Shown: positions 9,155 through 22,301 of the stretch, one piece after another
Position numbering within the stretch: the first letter of the stretch is position 1
Layout: each line of letters opens with the position of its first letter
From: Ruegeria sp. HKCCD7303
GTDB taxonomy: Bacteria > Pseudomonadota > Alphaproteobacteria > Rhodobacterales > Rhodobacteraceae
Assembly: GCF_013111185.1 (NCBI RefSeq)
Contig: NZ_WVRE01000002.1
Span: 372,001 to 436,000, forward strand
Length of the DNA stretch: 64,000 bases
Direction of reading: 5' to 3'
Position numbers and translations under genes: made by a program
The notes under the pieces: model-generated
Seen by the model: the letters and a program-made list of their open reading frames with translations, nothing else
The model's database searches: none
What the model was told of the DNA's origin: nothing

Positions 9155-10300
9155 TCAGTATCCACGCCAGATCCAGCCGCCGCCAAAAATGCGGCTGCCT
9201 TCACTTGCATAAAACACACATGCCTGACCTGGTGAAATACCTTCCTCGGGTGTCAGCAGTTCGACCTCGGCTGTGGTGTCGGACAGGGGCCTAACAATCG
9301 CCTCACGCGGGGGACGGGTCGAGCGGACTTTGACTGACAGATGCCATTCGTCGCGCGAGGTGAAAGGTTCATCGCCCAGCCAGTTGATCTCGCGTACCGG
9401 AACGACACGGGTGGCCAGCATCTCCTTGGGGCCGACAACGACCTGTTTCTTGTCGACGTCCAGTTTGATGACATAAAGCGGCTCAGTCAGGCCGCCGATG
9501 CCAAGACCGCGCCGTTGACCGATCGTGTAGTGAATCACGCCATCATGCTGTGCCAGAACGCGGCCATCCGCGTGAACGATCTCGCCCGGCTCTGCCGCAC
9601 CGGGACGCAGCTTTTCGATCACGCTGGCATAGTTGCCATTTGGCACAAAGCAAATGTCCTGACTGTCGGGTTTGTCCGCAACGGACAACCCGTATTGCGC
9701 CGCCATTTCACGCGTTGCGTCCTTGGACGGCAGGTGGCCCAGAGGAAAACGCAGGAAATCCAACTGTTCCGGTGTGGTCGAAAACAGGAAATAAGATTGA
9801 TCGCGGTTCGCATCCTCGGCGCTGTGCAACTCGGGTCCGTTGGGACCCATCTTGCGTTGGATATAGTGGCCGGTGGCCATGCAGTCGGCCTCAAGATCTT
9901 TGGCGGTTTCCAGCAAATCCTTGAACTTCACCCGTTCATTGCAGCGAATGCAGGGCACAGGGGTAGCTCCCGCCAGATAGCTGTCGGCGAATTCGTCGAT
10001 CACAGCATCTTTGAAGATGTTCTCATAATCCAGAACGTAATGCGGAAAACCACGTTCTTCGGCCACACGACGCGCGTCGTGGATATCGATCCCAGCGCAA
10101 CACGCGCCTTTCTTGGCCAGCGCCGCTCCGTGGTCATAAAGCTGCAACGTAACCCCCACAACGTCATAGCCCTGATCCGCTAGATAGGCCGCCACAACCG
10201 AGCTGTCGACGCCACCCGACATCGCAACGACCACCCGCGTTTCCGAAGGCGGCTTTGCAAAACCAAGCGAGTTCAGCGGGGTCTCGGTATCGAGGGCCAT
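9155..10300 (-). CDS. mnmA: tRNA-specific 2-thiouridylase MnmA
   Basis: MnmA adds sulfur to U34 of the tRNAs for Lys, Glu and Gln. The 381-residue protein has the PP-loop ATPase motif [13 protein letters not shown] near residue 30, the catalytic cysteine segment [15 protein letters not shown], and the second catalytic cysteine in SQDICFVP. A beta-barrel C-terminal domain follows. Length is typical. It is divergent from sciP across a 130-base spacer. Confidence 0.97.
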   Translation of the reverse strand: MALDTETPLNSLGFAKPPSETRVVVAMSGGVDSSVVAAYLADQGYDVVGVTLQLYDHGAALAKKGACCAGIDIHDARRVAEERGFPHYVLDYENIFKDAVIDEFADSYLAGATPVPCIRCNERVKFKDLLETAKDLEADCMATGHYIQRKMGPNGPELHSAEDANRDQSYFLFSTTPEQLDFLRFPLGHLPSKDATREMAAQYGLSVADKPDSQDICFVPNGNYASVIEKLRPGAAEPGEIVHADGRVLAQHDGVIHYTIGQRRGLGIGGLTEPLYVIKLDVDKKQVVVGPKEMLATRVVPVREINWLGDEPFTSRDEWHLSVKVRSTRPPREAIVRPLSDTTAEVELLTPEEGISPGQACVFYASEGSRIFGGGWIWRGY

Positions 10301-10430
10301 GATCAGTTCCGTTTCGGGTTAAGGAAGACCGCCGGAATATAAGAAAATTCTAAACATTCTCAAGGGGCGGTTTCACGCGCTCTTAAGTAGCCTGATGTCA
10401 GCTGTGATGCAGTAAGAAAAGGGTTGAAAG

Positions 10431-10739
10431 ATGTTTTTGCACAAAGTGGAAGGCCCTCGGTCTGTGACATTGCCTGACGGTACCATTCTGACACGCGCTG
10501 ATCTGCCACCTTCTGATACACGGCGTTGGGTGGCCTCACGCAAGATTTTGGTTGTGCGTGGCGTGCTTTACGGCCTGATCAGCTTGTCTGATGCCAAGAA
10601 AAATTACGGGATCAGTGATGAGGAGTTCAATGGCTGGGTGTCTCTTGTTGCGGAACATGGTGCCGACGCACTGAAAGCCACAGCCCTAAAAAAATATCGA
10701 CAACCTAAGGGAGAGTGTGAAAAACTGATTCAACGGTAA
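10431..10739 (+). CDS. sciP: SciP-type small CtrA inhibitory protein (DUF1153)
   Basis: The 102-residue protein contains LPDGTILTRADLPPSDTRRW and a helix-turn-helix-like region around SDAKKNYGISDEEFNGWV, which match the DUF1153/SciP family. In Caulobacter SciP binds CtrA and blocks transcription from CtrA-dependent promoters. It lies 70 bases upstream of ctrA on the same strand, which supports the assignment. AAGGG precedes ATG 10431. The direct effect on CtrA is known from Caulobacter and inferred here. Confidence 0.85.
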   Translation: MFLHKVEGPRSVTLPDGTILTRADLPPSDTRRWVASRKILVVRGVLYGLISLSDAKKNYGISDEEFNGWVSLVAEHGADALKATALKKYRQPKGECEKLIQR

Positions 10740-10746
10740 CGTCAGA

Positions 10747-10754
10747 TTAACCAT
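10747..10754 (+). promoter_or_regulatory. CtrA half-site upstream of ctrA
   Basis: TTAACCAT at this position matches the CtrA recognition half-site. No second TTAA follows at the usual 7-base spacing, so it would be a half-site only. It lies 56 bases before the ctrA start codon, where autoregulation would be expected. Confidence 0.4.
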
Positions 10755-10809
10755 TCTTGTTCAGGTTTATTTTTAATTGGAATTGTTGACCGAATTGGAG
10801 CAGTAAAAA

Positions 10810-11526
10810 ATGCGCGTACTTCTTGTCGAGGATGATCCGACCACGTCTAAAAGCATTGAGCTCATGCTGACGCATGCAAACCTCAACGTCTATGCAACGG
10901 ATCTTGGCGAGGAAGGAATCGATCTGGCGAAACTCTATGATTACGATCTAATTTTGCTGGATCTGAACTTGCCGGACATGAACGGGAACGAGGTGCTGCG
11001 CCAGTTACGTATCGCACGGGTTGAGACACCGATTCTGATTCTGTCAGGGGCCGATGACACTGAAAGCAAGATCAAAGGCTTTGGTTTTGGAGCGGATGAT
11101 TACCTGACCAAACCCTTCCACCGCGAAGAACTGGTAGCGCGTATTCACGCCATTATCCGCCGGTCGAAGGGGCATTCGCAGTCCATCATTCACACCGGTC
11201 GAGTTGCGGTAAACCTGGATGCCAAAACCGTTGAGGTGGACGGAAAGACTGTTCATCTGACCGGCAAGGAATATCAAATGCTTGAACTGCTTAGCTTGCG
11301 TAAGGGCACGACCCTTACCAAAGAGATGTTCCTGAATCACCTCTATGGCGGCATGGATGAACCTGAACTGAAGATCATCGACGTGTTCATCTGCAAACTG
11401 CGCAAAAAGCTCAGCAATGCGACCGGCGGCGAGAATTATATCGAAACCGTCTGGGGGCGTGGCTATGTGCTGCGCGATCCGCAAAGCAATACTCTCGACG
11501 AGACGCGGATGGCTGTCGGCCTCTGA
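10810..11526 (+). CDS. ctrA: Cell-cycle response regulator CtrA
   Basis: CtrA is the OmpR-class master regulator of cell cycle, motility and, in Rhodobacteraceae, gene transfer agent expression. The 238-residue protein has an N-terminal receiver domain with the phospho-acceptor Asp51 in [15 protein letters not shown], the acidic pair EDD at 7-9 and Lys in YLTKPF. A C-terminal winged helix follows, with [17 protein letters not shown] and [17 protein letters not shown], both almost diagnostic for CtrA. GGAG precedes the start at suitable spacing. Its inhibitor sciP is next door and its phosphotransferase chpT is 32 kb away in the same window. Confidence 0.97.
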   Translation: MRVLLVEDDPTTSKSIELMLTHANLNVYATDLGEEGIDLAKLYDYDLILLDLNLPDMNGNEVLRQLRIARVETPILILSGADDTESKIKGFGFGADDYLTKPFHREELVARIHAIIRRSKGHSQSIIHTGRVAVNLDAKTVEVDGKTVHLTGKEYQMLELLSLRKGTTLTKEMFLNHLYGGMDEPELKIIDVFICKLRKKLSNATGGENYIETVWGRGYVLRDPQSNTLDETRMAVGL

Positions 11527-11598
11527 TTGGAACCACCCGTGCCGCTGGTGGTCCAGGGCGGCACTTTACACTCACGGCTCAGCACGTCTGGACCTGGC

Positions 11599-15989
<4,391 letters not shown>

Positions 15990-16101
15990 GTGAAGTGTTC
16001 TAAAAAGTTCACAAATGTTCTTAAAAAGTTCTTTACCGACTCGGTTAAATATGAGAACAAAAGGTCAACAAAGGATTAAAGCTCTGACCGGAGGTGACCC
16101 T

Positions 16102-16224
16102 ATGCTGACCCAGATCAAGACCGCTTTCACCCGCGCGCAATCGACCATTTTTCAGGATGCGGTTGGCGTGATGTCTTTGGTCGTGATCCTGATGGTAGCT
16201 TTGCACCTGCCGGTTGGTTTCTAA
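16102..16224 (+). CDS. 40-residue membrane protein
   Basis: ATG 16102 follows an excellent ribosome-binding site, GGAGGTGA, at ideal spacing. The product begins MLTQIKTAFTRAQSTIFQDA and continues with one hydrophobic segment to its end, so it should be a small amphipathic inner-membrane protein. A frame open from 16015 exists upstream, but the strong site at 16090-16097 decides the start. I believe similar short proteins occur in related bacteria, but I cannot name a family. A strong terminator lies about 150 bases downstream. Confidence 0.65.
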   Translation: MLTQIKTAFTRAQSTIFQDAVGVMSLVVILMVALHLPVGF

Positions 16225-16371
16225 GCCTTTCTGCCTGCGATCTCGTGCCGAAAAAACCGCGCTGTCATCCCCATTTCAGTCAAGGGTGACCTGCCTGTCC
16301 CAAACCCCTTGAGGGGCCATGCCTCGGCCCCGCGCGGTGAACCGGACCCCACACGAGACACGCAATGCCTG

Positions 16372-16409
16372 CCGCCGCCCTTTCGCCCGGAAGGAGCGGC
16401 GGTTTTTTT
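16372..16409 (+). terminator. Intrinsic terminator
   Basis: CCGCCGCCCTTT pairs with AAGGAGCGGCGG around the loop CGCCCGG and is followed by seven T residues. It probably ends the transcript of the 40-residue protein. The rest of 16225-16597 holds only this terminator and the marC remnant. Confidence 0.85.
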
Positions 16410-16545
16410 ACAGCAGACCAGTTTTGAAGATCCCAAGCAGCGCGGACAGGACAGAGTTGAGCGCGACAAACACAGCTATTATCCCGATCGGGTCAATAAC
16501 AACCCAAAGCGTGACGAAATGCTCTCGCAGTTTGTTCTAACCCAT
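16408..16545 (-). pseudogene. Remnant of a MarC-family membrane protein gene
   Basis: Read on the minus strand, this stretch encodes LREHFVTLWVVIDPIGIIAVF, the hallmark N-terminal first membrane segment of MarC (UPF0056) proteins, which are normally about 200 residues. After VALNS it passes straight into SALLGIFKTGLL and a stop, which resembles the C-terminal membrane helix of the family. The middle of the gene therefore appears deleted. The frame is also broken near its start: GGAGGA-ATG is followed by GGT and then a TAG stop. The end runs into the T-run of the plus-strand terminator. The family match is by eye from one strong motif. Confidence 0.6.
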
Positions 16546-16597
16546 TCCTCCTGAAATCTGACCTGAGGCGGAATAGGTTTACTTTAATTTGCCAAGT

Positions 16598-17050
16598 TTA
16601 TGCGCAATGGGCCTGTTCGGCCTGTGCCATGGCCTCGGCTGTGGCATCCAGCGCCAGAAGGATCGAGGCGTGCCGGTTCTTATAATCCCGTGCCGGCATA
16701 AGGACTTCGAGCCCGTCGAAGGGAGCATCTGGGGCAGGTCCATCTTTTTTCAGCATTGCAGCCAACTGATCGCGAGCAGCTTCGACCTGAGCACGCGTCG
16801 CGCCAATGATCGCATCCCCCACGACCGCGGCAGAAGCTTGACCCAAGGCGCAGGCTTTGACGTCCTGACCAAAGGCACGCACCCGGCCGTCCTGAACCTT
16901 GACATCCACTGTCACGGTCGAGCCGCACAGCGGTGACCGTTTCTTGACCGTTGCATCTGGGTCGTCCAGACGGTCAAGATGCGGAATATCTGCCGCCAGC
17001 GCTAGAATGCGCCCGGAATACAGCTTTATCAGGTCGTTCTCGCCGCTCAT
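16598..17050 (-). CDS. NifU/IscU-like iron-sulfur cluster scaffold protein
   Basis: The 150-residue protein resembles the IscU/SufU scaffold fold: Cys42 in [12 protein letters not shown] and Cys67 in [14 protein letters not shown] correspond to the first two cluster ligands. The third, normally a Cys in the C-terminal RC(V/S)LLPW segment, is replaced in [12 protein letters not shown]. It may therefore be a divergent scaffold or a sulfur-transfer protein. Start 17050 is chosen because AGGGAAAGCC precedes it. An upstream ATG at 17134 would add a tail that runs into the hisI coding region. It is divergent from hisI. Confidence 0.75.
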   Translation of the reverse strand: MSGENDLIKLYSGRILALAADIPHLDRLDDPDATVKKRSPLCGSTVTVDVKVQDGRVRAFGQDVKACALGQASAAVVGDAIIGATRAQVEAARDQLAAMLKKDGPAPDAPFDGLEVLMPARDYKNRHASILLALDATAEAMAQAEQAHCA

Positions 17051-17117
17051 GGCTTTCCCTCGTCGTGTGTTCCTCATACATAGTGGCCAGCCCACCGGAT
17101 GCAAAAGGTTTTTCGAG

Positions 17118-17489
17118 ATGACTGAGCCTGTCATATTTGACCCATCGACATTAAAATATAATGAGGCGGGCCTGATCCCCGCAATCGCACAGGATGACGC
17201 GTCTGGCGAGGTTCTGATGATGGCCTGGATGAATGCTCAGGCCGTTGAAAAGACGCTGGAAACGGGCAGGGTGACCTATTGGTCGCGGTCTCGTCAGTCT
17301 TTCTGGATCAAGGGCGAAACATCAGGCCACACACAAGAGCTTGTGGATTTTCGGATCGATTGTGACCGCGATTGCCTTCTGGTACTGGTGCGTCAGACCG
17401 GGGCTGCTTGCCACACAAATCGCCGGACCTGCTTTTATACTGCTGTTCGTGACGGGGCCGAGACAGAATTGATGGCTCCGATGGAATAA
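17118..17489 (+). CDS. hisI: Phosphoribosyl-AMP cyclohydrolase HisI
   Basis: HisI opens the adenine ring of phosphoribosyl-AMP in histidine synthesis. The 123-residue protein shows [37 protein letters not shown], and the metal ligands [11 protein letters not shown] and [10 protein letters not shown]. Length is that of a stand-alone cyclohydrolase, without a HisE domain. The start at 17118 begins directly before the conserved fold. No other his genes are adjacent. Confidence 0.95.
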   Translation: MTEPVIFDPSTLKYNEAGLIPAIAQDDASGEVLMMAWMNAQAVEKTLETGRVTYWSRSRQSFWIKGETSGHTQELVDFRIDCDRDCLLVLVRQTGAACHTNRRTCFYTAVRDGAETELMAPME

Positions 17490-17499
17490 GCGCGCCGGA

Positions 17500-18381
17500 T
17501 CAAAGCCCGACCATACGCCGAATGTCAGCGGGGCTGGCGCCTTCAGCGCGATATTTTGCGATCGCACGCGCATCGTCGCGCTTGGCCAATCGTTTGCCTG
17601 CATCATCACGGATCAGATCGTGGTGAAAATACTCGGGCGTTGGTAAATCCAATAGAACCTGAAGCAGAACATGGATGCGGGTCGCTTCGAACAGATCCCG
17701 ACCCCGAACAACACGCGTGATTCCTTGCGCCGCGTCGTCCAGGACAACGGACAGATGGTAAGACGTGCCCATGTCGCGGCGGGAGAGAACAACATCTCCG
17801 ACGGTTGTTTCCATCTCATCCGGAGTGAAGGTGATTACACCTGTTTCCCCGTCGGGGCCGGAACCGAGTTCAGTGAACTGAAGTCTGGACCTCTCCTGAA
17901 TCGCTTGACAAGCCTTGGAAATGTCCAGCCGTACAGCTTCGTGTTTTGGGCGAAGGTGTTGGGTTAAATCTTTGCTTGCATTGAATTTACGACAGGTCCC
18001 GGGATAGATTATTCCGTCAGGCCCGTGCAGCGGTGCGCCTTCCTGCGGAGCGCTGGCTGCAGCGGCAATATCTTTGCGGTTGCAGGTGCAGGGATACAGA
18101 AAGCCCCGCGCCCAGAGTTGATCCAGGGCGGCATCGTAAACCGCCATGCGATCCGATTGGCGCATAAGAGGACGTGGCCAATTCAGGCCCAGCCAGGTCA
18201 GATCATCATATATCTGATCCTCCCAATGCCGTCGCGAACGGGATTGGTCGATATCCTCGATCCGCAGCAGGAACTGACCACTTTCAGCTTTGGCCATGTC
18301 GTTGGCCATCAATGCGGAATAAGCGTGGCCCAGATGAAGTGGCCCGGTTGGAGATGGCGCAAAGCGCGTCAGGAAAGTCAC
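17500..18381 (-). CDS. gluQ: Glutamyl-Q tRNA(Asp) synthetase
   Basis: GluQ attaches glutamate to queuosine at the wobble position of tRNA-Asp and lacks an anticodon-binding domain. The 293-residue protein has the class I signature TRFAPSPTGPLHLGHAYSA, a zinc-binding set of cysteines in YPCTCNRKDI and YPGTCRK, and a KMSKS-like motif as RLAKRDDA near residue 270. The short length separates it from GltX. The start overlaps the stop of the upstream methyltransferase by 4 bases, so they share a transcript. Confidence 0.93.
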   Translation of the reverse strand: MTFLTRFAPSPTGPLHLGHAYSALMANDMAKAESGQFLLRIEDIDQSRSRRHWEDQIYDDLTWLGLNWPRPLMRQSDRMAVYDAALDQLWARGFLYPCTCNRKDIAAAASAPQEGAPLHGPDGIIYPGTCRKFNASKDLTQHLRPKHEAVRLDISKACQAIQERSRLQFTELGSGPDGETGVITFTPDEMETTVGDVVLSRRDMGTSYHLSVVLDDAAQGITRVVRGRDLFEATRIHVLLQVLLDLPTPEYFHHDLIRDDAGKRLAKRDDARAIAKYRAEGASPADIRRMVGL

Positions 18382-18992
18382 GCTTTTTCTATTATATACA
18401 CGTCTGCGTTAAGGTTGATTCCGGGTAGATGCGGCCCATGTTCACGAAATAGCAAACGTGCGGCCCCCATGTCGACCCAATCCGTAACGCGGCAGGTGAA
18501 AGTGTGATCTGCCAGCGCGTGATCATTCAAAGAAAACGCAAACAGCCCTCCTTTGGGTAAAGCATGCATCAAAGCGTCGATTGTCTCTGCCGGGGCAGCG
18601 CCCTTACCGATGACACCGATGGCTGTGACAATCGAATATGCACCACGTTTGAGCGGAGCTGGCTTGGTGATATCGAAGCCGGTCAGCTTTCTGTACACAC
18701 CCTTAGCATTTGCCTCTTCCAGCATTTTGGGAGTGGGATCCATGCCATCGATAGTCTCGAACCCGACTGAGCGCAAAGCCTGACCGGACATTCCGGTTCC
18801 ACATCCAAAGTCCAGCACCGGGGTTTCAGGGTGGGGGTGGGCAGACCACAACGCCGCCGCCACGCGACCTGGCGTGACATATCCATGATCTTCGACCTCT
18901 TTATCATAGGTCGCCGCCCAGTTCTTGTAGTGCGATTCTGTTTCTTGTGGTGTGTCGAGGTTGTAGGTGCTGTCTAGGAACTTGTCGGTCAT
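18378..18992 (-). CDS. Class I SAM-dependent methyltransferase
   Basis: The 204-residue protein has SAM-binding motif I as VLDFGCGTGMSGQAL near residue 69, followed by DGMDPTPKMLEEA (motif II) and YSIVTAIGVIG. The fold is that of a small-molecule methyltransferase, and the substrate is unknown. It lies 37 bases downstream of trmFO and overlaps gluQ, so it sits inside an operon with two tRNA-modification genes. A tRNA or translation-related substrate is possible but only inferred from position. Confidence 0.8.
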   Translation of the reverse strand: MTDKFLDSTYNLDTPQETESHYKNWAATYDKEVEDHGYVTPGRVAAALWSAHPHPETPVLDFGCGTGMSGQALRSVGFETIDGMDPTPKMLEEANAKGVYRKLTGFDITKPAPLKRGAYSIVTAIGVIGKGAAPAETIDALMHALPKGGLFAFSLNDHALADHTFTCRVTDWVDMGAARLLFREHGPHLPGINLNADVYIIEKA

Positions 18993-19029
18993 ACCTGCAT
19001 GCTAGGCCGAGACCGTATTGTGCGTCCAG

Positions 19030-20370
19030 TCAGCAATGCTCCAACCAGGTGCTCCATTCCAACTTGGCGCGGTCCGTATAGGCTTTGTACCGGTCCTTCC
19101 GGCCTCGCCGCCCACCTTTCAGACCATCCACCGGACGGAATAGACCAAAATTCACATTCATCGGCTGAAAGGTCTTGGCCTCGGCCCCACCGGTAATGTG
19201 ATGAATCAAAGCGCCCATTGCGCTGTCCTGCGGCACGTCCGGCAGATCACGCCCAAGTATTTCTGCTGCTGCCAGACGCCCTGCCAGCAAACCCATTGCG
19301 GCGCTTTCGACATAGCCCTCGACGCCCGTGATCTGCCCGGCGAACCGGATATTCGGCTTGGATTTCAGTCGCATCTGCGCGTCAAGCAACGTGGGTGAGT
19401 TGATGAATGTGTTGCGGTGAATGCCGCCCAAGCGAGCAAAGCTGGCGTTTTCCAGGCCGGGGATCATGCGGAACACCTCGGTCTGGGCACCGTATTTCAT
19501 CTTGGTTTGGAAACCCACGATGTTGAACAACGTGCCCAGTGCATTGTCGCGGCGCAGCTGCACCACGGCATGAGGTTTGACGTCCGGTGCATGTGAATTG
19601 GTCAGGCCGACCGGTTTCATAGGACCATGGCGCAAGGTTTCGCGCCCGCGTTCTGCCATGACCTCGATGGGCAGGCAGCCGTCAAAGTAACCGGCTGTTT
19701 CGCCCTCGTGGAACTCGGTCTTGTCAGCAGCCAGAAGTGCGTCGATGAACGCCTCGTACTGATCACGGTCCATCGGGCAGTTCAGATAGGCTGTGCGCTC
19801 TTCTTCTGTTTCGCCTTTGTCGTACCGCGACTGCATCCAGGCCTTCGACATGTCGATGCTCTCGGCATAAACGATGGGCGCAATGGCATCAAAGAAGGCC
19901 AGCGCCTCGGCACCAGTTTCCGAGCGGATCGCTTCGCCCAGTGCTGGCGAGGTCAAGGGCCCTGTTGCAAAAATCCATTGGCCGTCATCGGGTAGGGTGG
20001 TCACTTCTTCATCCGTGACCGAAACGCGTGGGTGGGCGCGGAGTTTTGCGGTGACGCTTTCGGCAAAAGGGTCACGATCCACCGCAAGCGCCCCTCCTGC
20101 GGGCAGGCGATGGGCGTCGGCCGTTGTCATGATCAGCCCGTTGGCAGCCCGCATTTCCCAATGCAGCAGGCCCACAGCATTCTGTTCGTCATCATCTGAC
20201 CGGAACGAGTTCGAGCAGACCATTTCAGCCAGATTGCCGGTTTGATGGGCAAAGGTACCAACGGTTGGGCGCATTTCGTGAATCACCACGTCAACGCCCA
20301 TTTCCGCCGCTTGCCACGCCGCCTCGGATCCGGCCATGCCGCCGCCTACAATGTGCAAAACTTGTGTCAT
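19030..20370 (-). CDS. trmFO: Methylenetetrahydrofolate-tRNA-(uracil-5-)-methyltransferase TrmFO
   Basis: TrmFO makes 5-methyluridine 54 in tRNA using methylenetetrahydrofolate and FAD. The 446-residue protein begins [20 protein letters not shown] (FAD-binding GxGxxG-type loop) and carries the conserved EMRP, NSFRSDD and [18 protein letters not shown] segments. Start 20370 is chosen because the FAD loop lies at the usual distance from the N terminus. ATG 20382, four codons upstream, is possible. It follows a small membrane-protein gene by 37 bases. Confidence 0.96.
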   Translation of the reverse strand: MTQVLHIVGGGMAGSEAAWQAAEMGVDVVIHEMRPTVGTFAHQTGNLAEMVCSNSFRSDDDEQNAVGLLHWEMRAANGLIMTTADAHRLPAGGALAVDRDPFAESVTAKLRAHPRVSVTDEEVTTLPDDGQWIFATGPLTSPALGEAIRSETGAEALAFFDAIAPIVYAESIDMSKAWMQSRYDKGETEEERTAYLNCPMDRDQYEAFIDALLAADKTEFHEGETAGYFDGCLPIEVMAERGRETLRHGPMKPVGLTNSHAPDVKPHAVVQLRRDNALGTLFNIVGFQTKMKYGAQTEVFRMIPGLENASFARLGGIHRNTFINSPTLLDAQMRLKSKPNIRFAGQITGVEGYVESAAMGLLAGRLAAAEILGRDLPDVPQDSAMGALIHHITGGAEAKTFQPMNVNFGLFRPVDGLKGGRRGRKDRYKAYTDRAKLEWSTWLEHC

Positions 20371-20407
20371 GCGCTGCCACATAGGACAGACCACAATCGG
20401 GCGCAAC

Positions 20408-20629
20408 TCAGCCAGCGCCAGTTTCGCTAATTTTAAAGGGGGGTCTTGGGGTCGCCGGTGCGGGAATGTCAGCGCTGGTGAGAGAGACCAGCTGGAGGGA
20501 CCTTCCGCCCACGGCGACCCAAAAGTGTCCTGAGGCCTCAGCCTCGACCCAGCTTTGCCACAGAGTCGCCGTTTTGAAAAGTGCAAAAATCAAAACAGTG
20601 GCAAAAAATGTGCAAAACAATTGCCTCAT
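20408..20629 (-). CDS. 73-residue protein with N-terminal membrane anchor
   Basis: The frame starts at ATG 20629, which overlaps the stop of the enoyl-CoA hydratase gene as ATGA, and ends 37 bases before trmFO. The product begins [18 protein letters not shown], a signal or membrane-anchor segment, followed by a short soluble part ([19 protein letters not shown]). I recognise no family. The overlap and the clean fit between two genes of the same strand argue that it is real and translationally coupled to the gene before it. Confidence 0.6.
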   Translation of the reverse strand: MRQLFCTFFATVLIFALFKTATLWQSWVEAEASGHFWVAVGGRSLQLVSLTSADIPAPATPRPPFKISETGAG

Positions 20630-21411
20630 TGGGTCCAATTGGGGGGGCGCTTTTCAATAAAGGCGGAAATGCCTTCTTCTGTGTCCCGGTGCAACATATT
20701 CTGCGCCATTACCTCTCCGGTATAGGTGTAGGCCTGATCCAGGGGCATCTGAAGTTGTTGATAAAACGCCTCTTTTCCGATTTTCACGGCAACGCCAAGC
20801 TTTGAGGCTACAAGCTCAGCCAATGCATTGGCTTCATGGTCCAGCTGCGATTCCGAAACGACGCGGTTGATCAGCCCAAGTTCTGCGGCCCTTTCGGCTG
20901 AAATGAACGCACCCGTCGTAAGCATCTCAAAAGCTTGCTTTCTGGGGATGTTACGGCTGAGCGCCACCATCGGAGTCGAGCAGAACAACCCAATATTGAC
21001 CCCGTTCACGCCAAAGCGCGTACCCTCGGCTGCGACAGCCATGTCGCAGGTCGCAACCAGCTGACACCCGGCGGCAGTGGCGATTCCATGAACCTGAGCG
21101 ATTACGGGTTGAGGAATCGATTGGATCGACATCATCATCCGGGCGCACTGTGCAAACAGATCCTGAAAATAAGCTTTTCCGCCATCCTCAGATTGACGCC
21201 CGGCCGTCATCTGTTTCAGGTCGTGCCCGGCACAGAAAGCCTTTCCAGCGCCTGACAGGATCACTGCGCGGATGGACCTGTCATCGCGCAAAGCGTCAAG
21301 TTCATCCTGAAGCGCAGCCAGCATCTCTTCGCTCAGCGCGTTCAACCGCTCGGGCGCGTTCATTGTAAGCCGTGCCACCGCGCCAGTGTCGTTACGTTCC
21401 AGAATTGCCAT
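20626..21411 (-). CDS. Enoyl-CoA hydratase/isomerase family protein
   Basis: The 261-residue crotonase-fold protein has GAGKAFCAGHDLKQM, one oxyanion-hole segment, and VHGIATAAGCQLVATCDMAVA, the second. FGVNGVNIGLFCSTPMVALSR follows where catalytic residues are usually found. These enzymes hydrate or isomerise enoyl-CoA esters, and the exact substrate cannot be read. ATG 21411 is chosen because GGAGGGCAAG precedes it; an upstream start at 21429 would overlap that site. It heads the leftward group that continues into trmFO, and it diverges from a hot-dog thioesterase 58 bases away. Confidence 0.88.
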   Translation of the reverse strand: MAILERNDTGAVARLTMNAPERLNALSEEMLAALQDELDALRDDRSIRAVILSGAGKAFCAGHDLKQMTAGRQSEDGGKAYFQDLFAQCARMMMSIQSIPQPVIAQVHGIATAAGCQLVATCDMAVAAEGTRFGVNGVNIGLFCSTPMVALSRNIPRKQAFEMLTTGAFISAERAAELGLINRVVSESQLDHEANALAELVASKLGVAVKIGKEAFYQQLQMPLDQAYTYTGEVMAQNMLHRDTEEGISAFIEKRPPNWTQ

Positions 21412-21469
21412 CTTGCCCTCCGATCCCAAGTTGGGCCAACTCTAGGTCGGGAAGAGCAGGAGGGAAAGT

Positions 21470-21913
21470 ATGGCTTTGGCAATGAACAGGGATGAACTGT
21501 CGCAATACCTAAAAGAGGTGTTTCCTCAGGTTCATGAGGATTTTGTTGTCGAAGAACTGGCCGAAGAAAACATTACCATGCGCCTTGTGGTCCAGGACCG
21601 GCACTTGCGCCCCGGGGGCACAGTGTCTGGCCCGTCCATGTTTGGTCTGGCGGATGTCAGTGTGTACGCTATGGTTTTGGCGCGAAAAGGGCGGCAATCC
21701 CTGGCGGTGACGACCAGCAGTTCGCTGGATTTTCTTCGCAAACCCGCAGGTGGCGCCGATCTGATTGCGACTTGCCGATTGCTTAAGTTAGGTCGAACAT
21801 TGGCCGTCGGCGATGTTTTGATCTATTCCGAAGGCATGGACGAGCCGGTTGCGCGGGCCAGCATGACGTATTCCATTCCACCGGCAGGCTCGGCCGCGGC
21901 GCGGTTCGGCTAA
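21470..21913 (+). CDS. PaaI-type hot-dog thioesterase
   Basis: The 147-residue protein has the PaaI-like segment RHLRPGGTVSGPSMFGLADVS, in which a Gly-rich turn leads into the hot-dog helix, and the later strand SLDFLRKPAGGADLIA. Such enzymes hydrolyse acyl- or aryl-CoA esters. It diverges from an enoyl-CoA hydratase, which suggests a shared role in CoA-ester metabolism. Its stop codon abuts the terminator of the opposing DUF1127 gene. Confidence 0.85.
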   Translation: MALAMNRDELSQYLKEVFPQVHEDFVVEELAEENITMRLVVQDRHLRPGGTVSGPSMFGLADVSVYAMVLARKGRQSLAVTTSSSLDFLRKPAGGADLIATCRLLKLGRTLAVGDVLIYSEGMDEPVARASMTYSIPPAGSAAARFG

Positions 21914-21938
21914 AAAAGGCCGGGGACTGGCCCCGGCC
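21912..21938 (-). terminator. Intrinsic terminator for the DUF1127 gene
   Basis: On the minus strand GGCCGGGG-CCAGT-CCCCGGCC is followed by six T residues, which lie over the thioesterase stop codon on the other strand. A second small hairpin, GTCCCAA/TTGGGAC (21949-21965), lies between it and the DUF1127 stop. Confidence 0.85.
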
Positions 21939-21974
21939 CAGGAAGAGGTCCCAATAATTGGGACTGGGGATGAT

Positions 21975-22202
21975 TCAGATCTGCCAGAAGTAGCGTTTTA
22001 CTTCACGGTCCGCCTGCGTGCGGGTCAGGCCAACATCTTTCAACAGCCGATCATCCAGATTGCCCAGATTGACGCGACTGCGACGGCGGCGTTCCCATTG
22101 AGTGACCGCAGCCGCAAACCGCACGGCCAGCACAGCGATCAGCGGCAGCCGAGGGCTGGCGTTCAGCAGTATAAGGGCGGGGTTGTGCATTGTGCGTGTC
22201 AT
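21975..22202 (-). CDS. DUF1127 domain small protein
   Basis: The 75-residue protein starts at ATG 22202 behind AAGGA. It has a hydrophobic N-terminal half (LPLIAVLAVRFAAAVTQW), an Arg-rich turn, and the C-terminal DUF1127 signature LGNLDDRLLKDVGLTRTQAD. DUF1127 proteins are small Arg-rich proteins, common in alphaproteobacteria, that have been linked to RNA turnover and stress responses. It is divergent from a MocR regulator that could control it. An upstream in-frame start at 22271 would lie within the shared control region and is not favoured. Confidence 0.85.
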   Translation of the reverse strand: MTRTMHNPALILLNASPRLPLIAVLAVRFAAAVTQWERRRRSRVNLGNLDDRLLKDVGLTRTQADREVKRYFWQI

Positions 22203-22225
22203 CTCAGAGTTCCTTTCAAATTGTA

Positions 22226-22282
22226 TTGACACAAAGCAGTGATATTCGGTACAAGATGTTGATACATTCAATATTGTGTCAA
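22226..22282. promoter_or_regulatory. Inverted TTGACACAA boxes in the DUF1127-mocR divergent control region
   Basis: TTGACACAA at 22226-22234 and its exact inverse TTGTGTCAA at 22274-22282 face each other across 39 bases, between two divergent genes. Each contains a TTGACA that could be the -35 element of one direction: the left one reads rightwards, with TACAAG 18 bases later, and the right one reads leftwards. The pair is a good candidate operator for the adjacent MocR regulator. A further TGACACAATA lies inside the mocR coding start (about 22363). Confidence 0.55.
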
Positions 22283-22301
22283 AATCAAAGGAAGAATTGT
22301 A

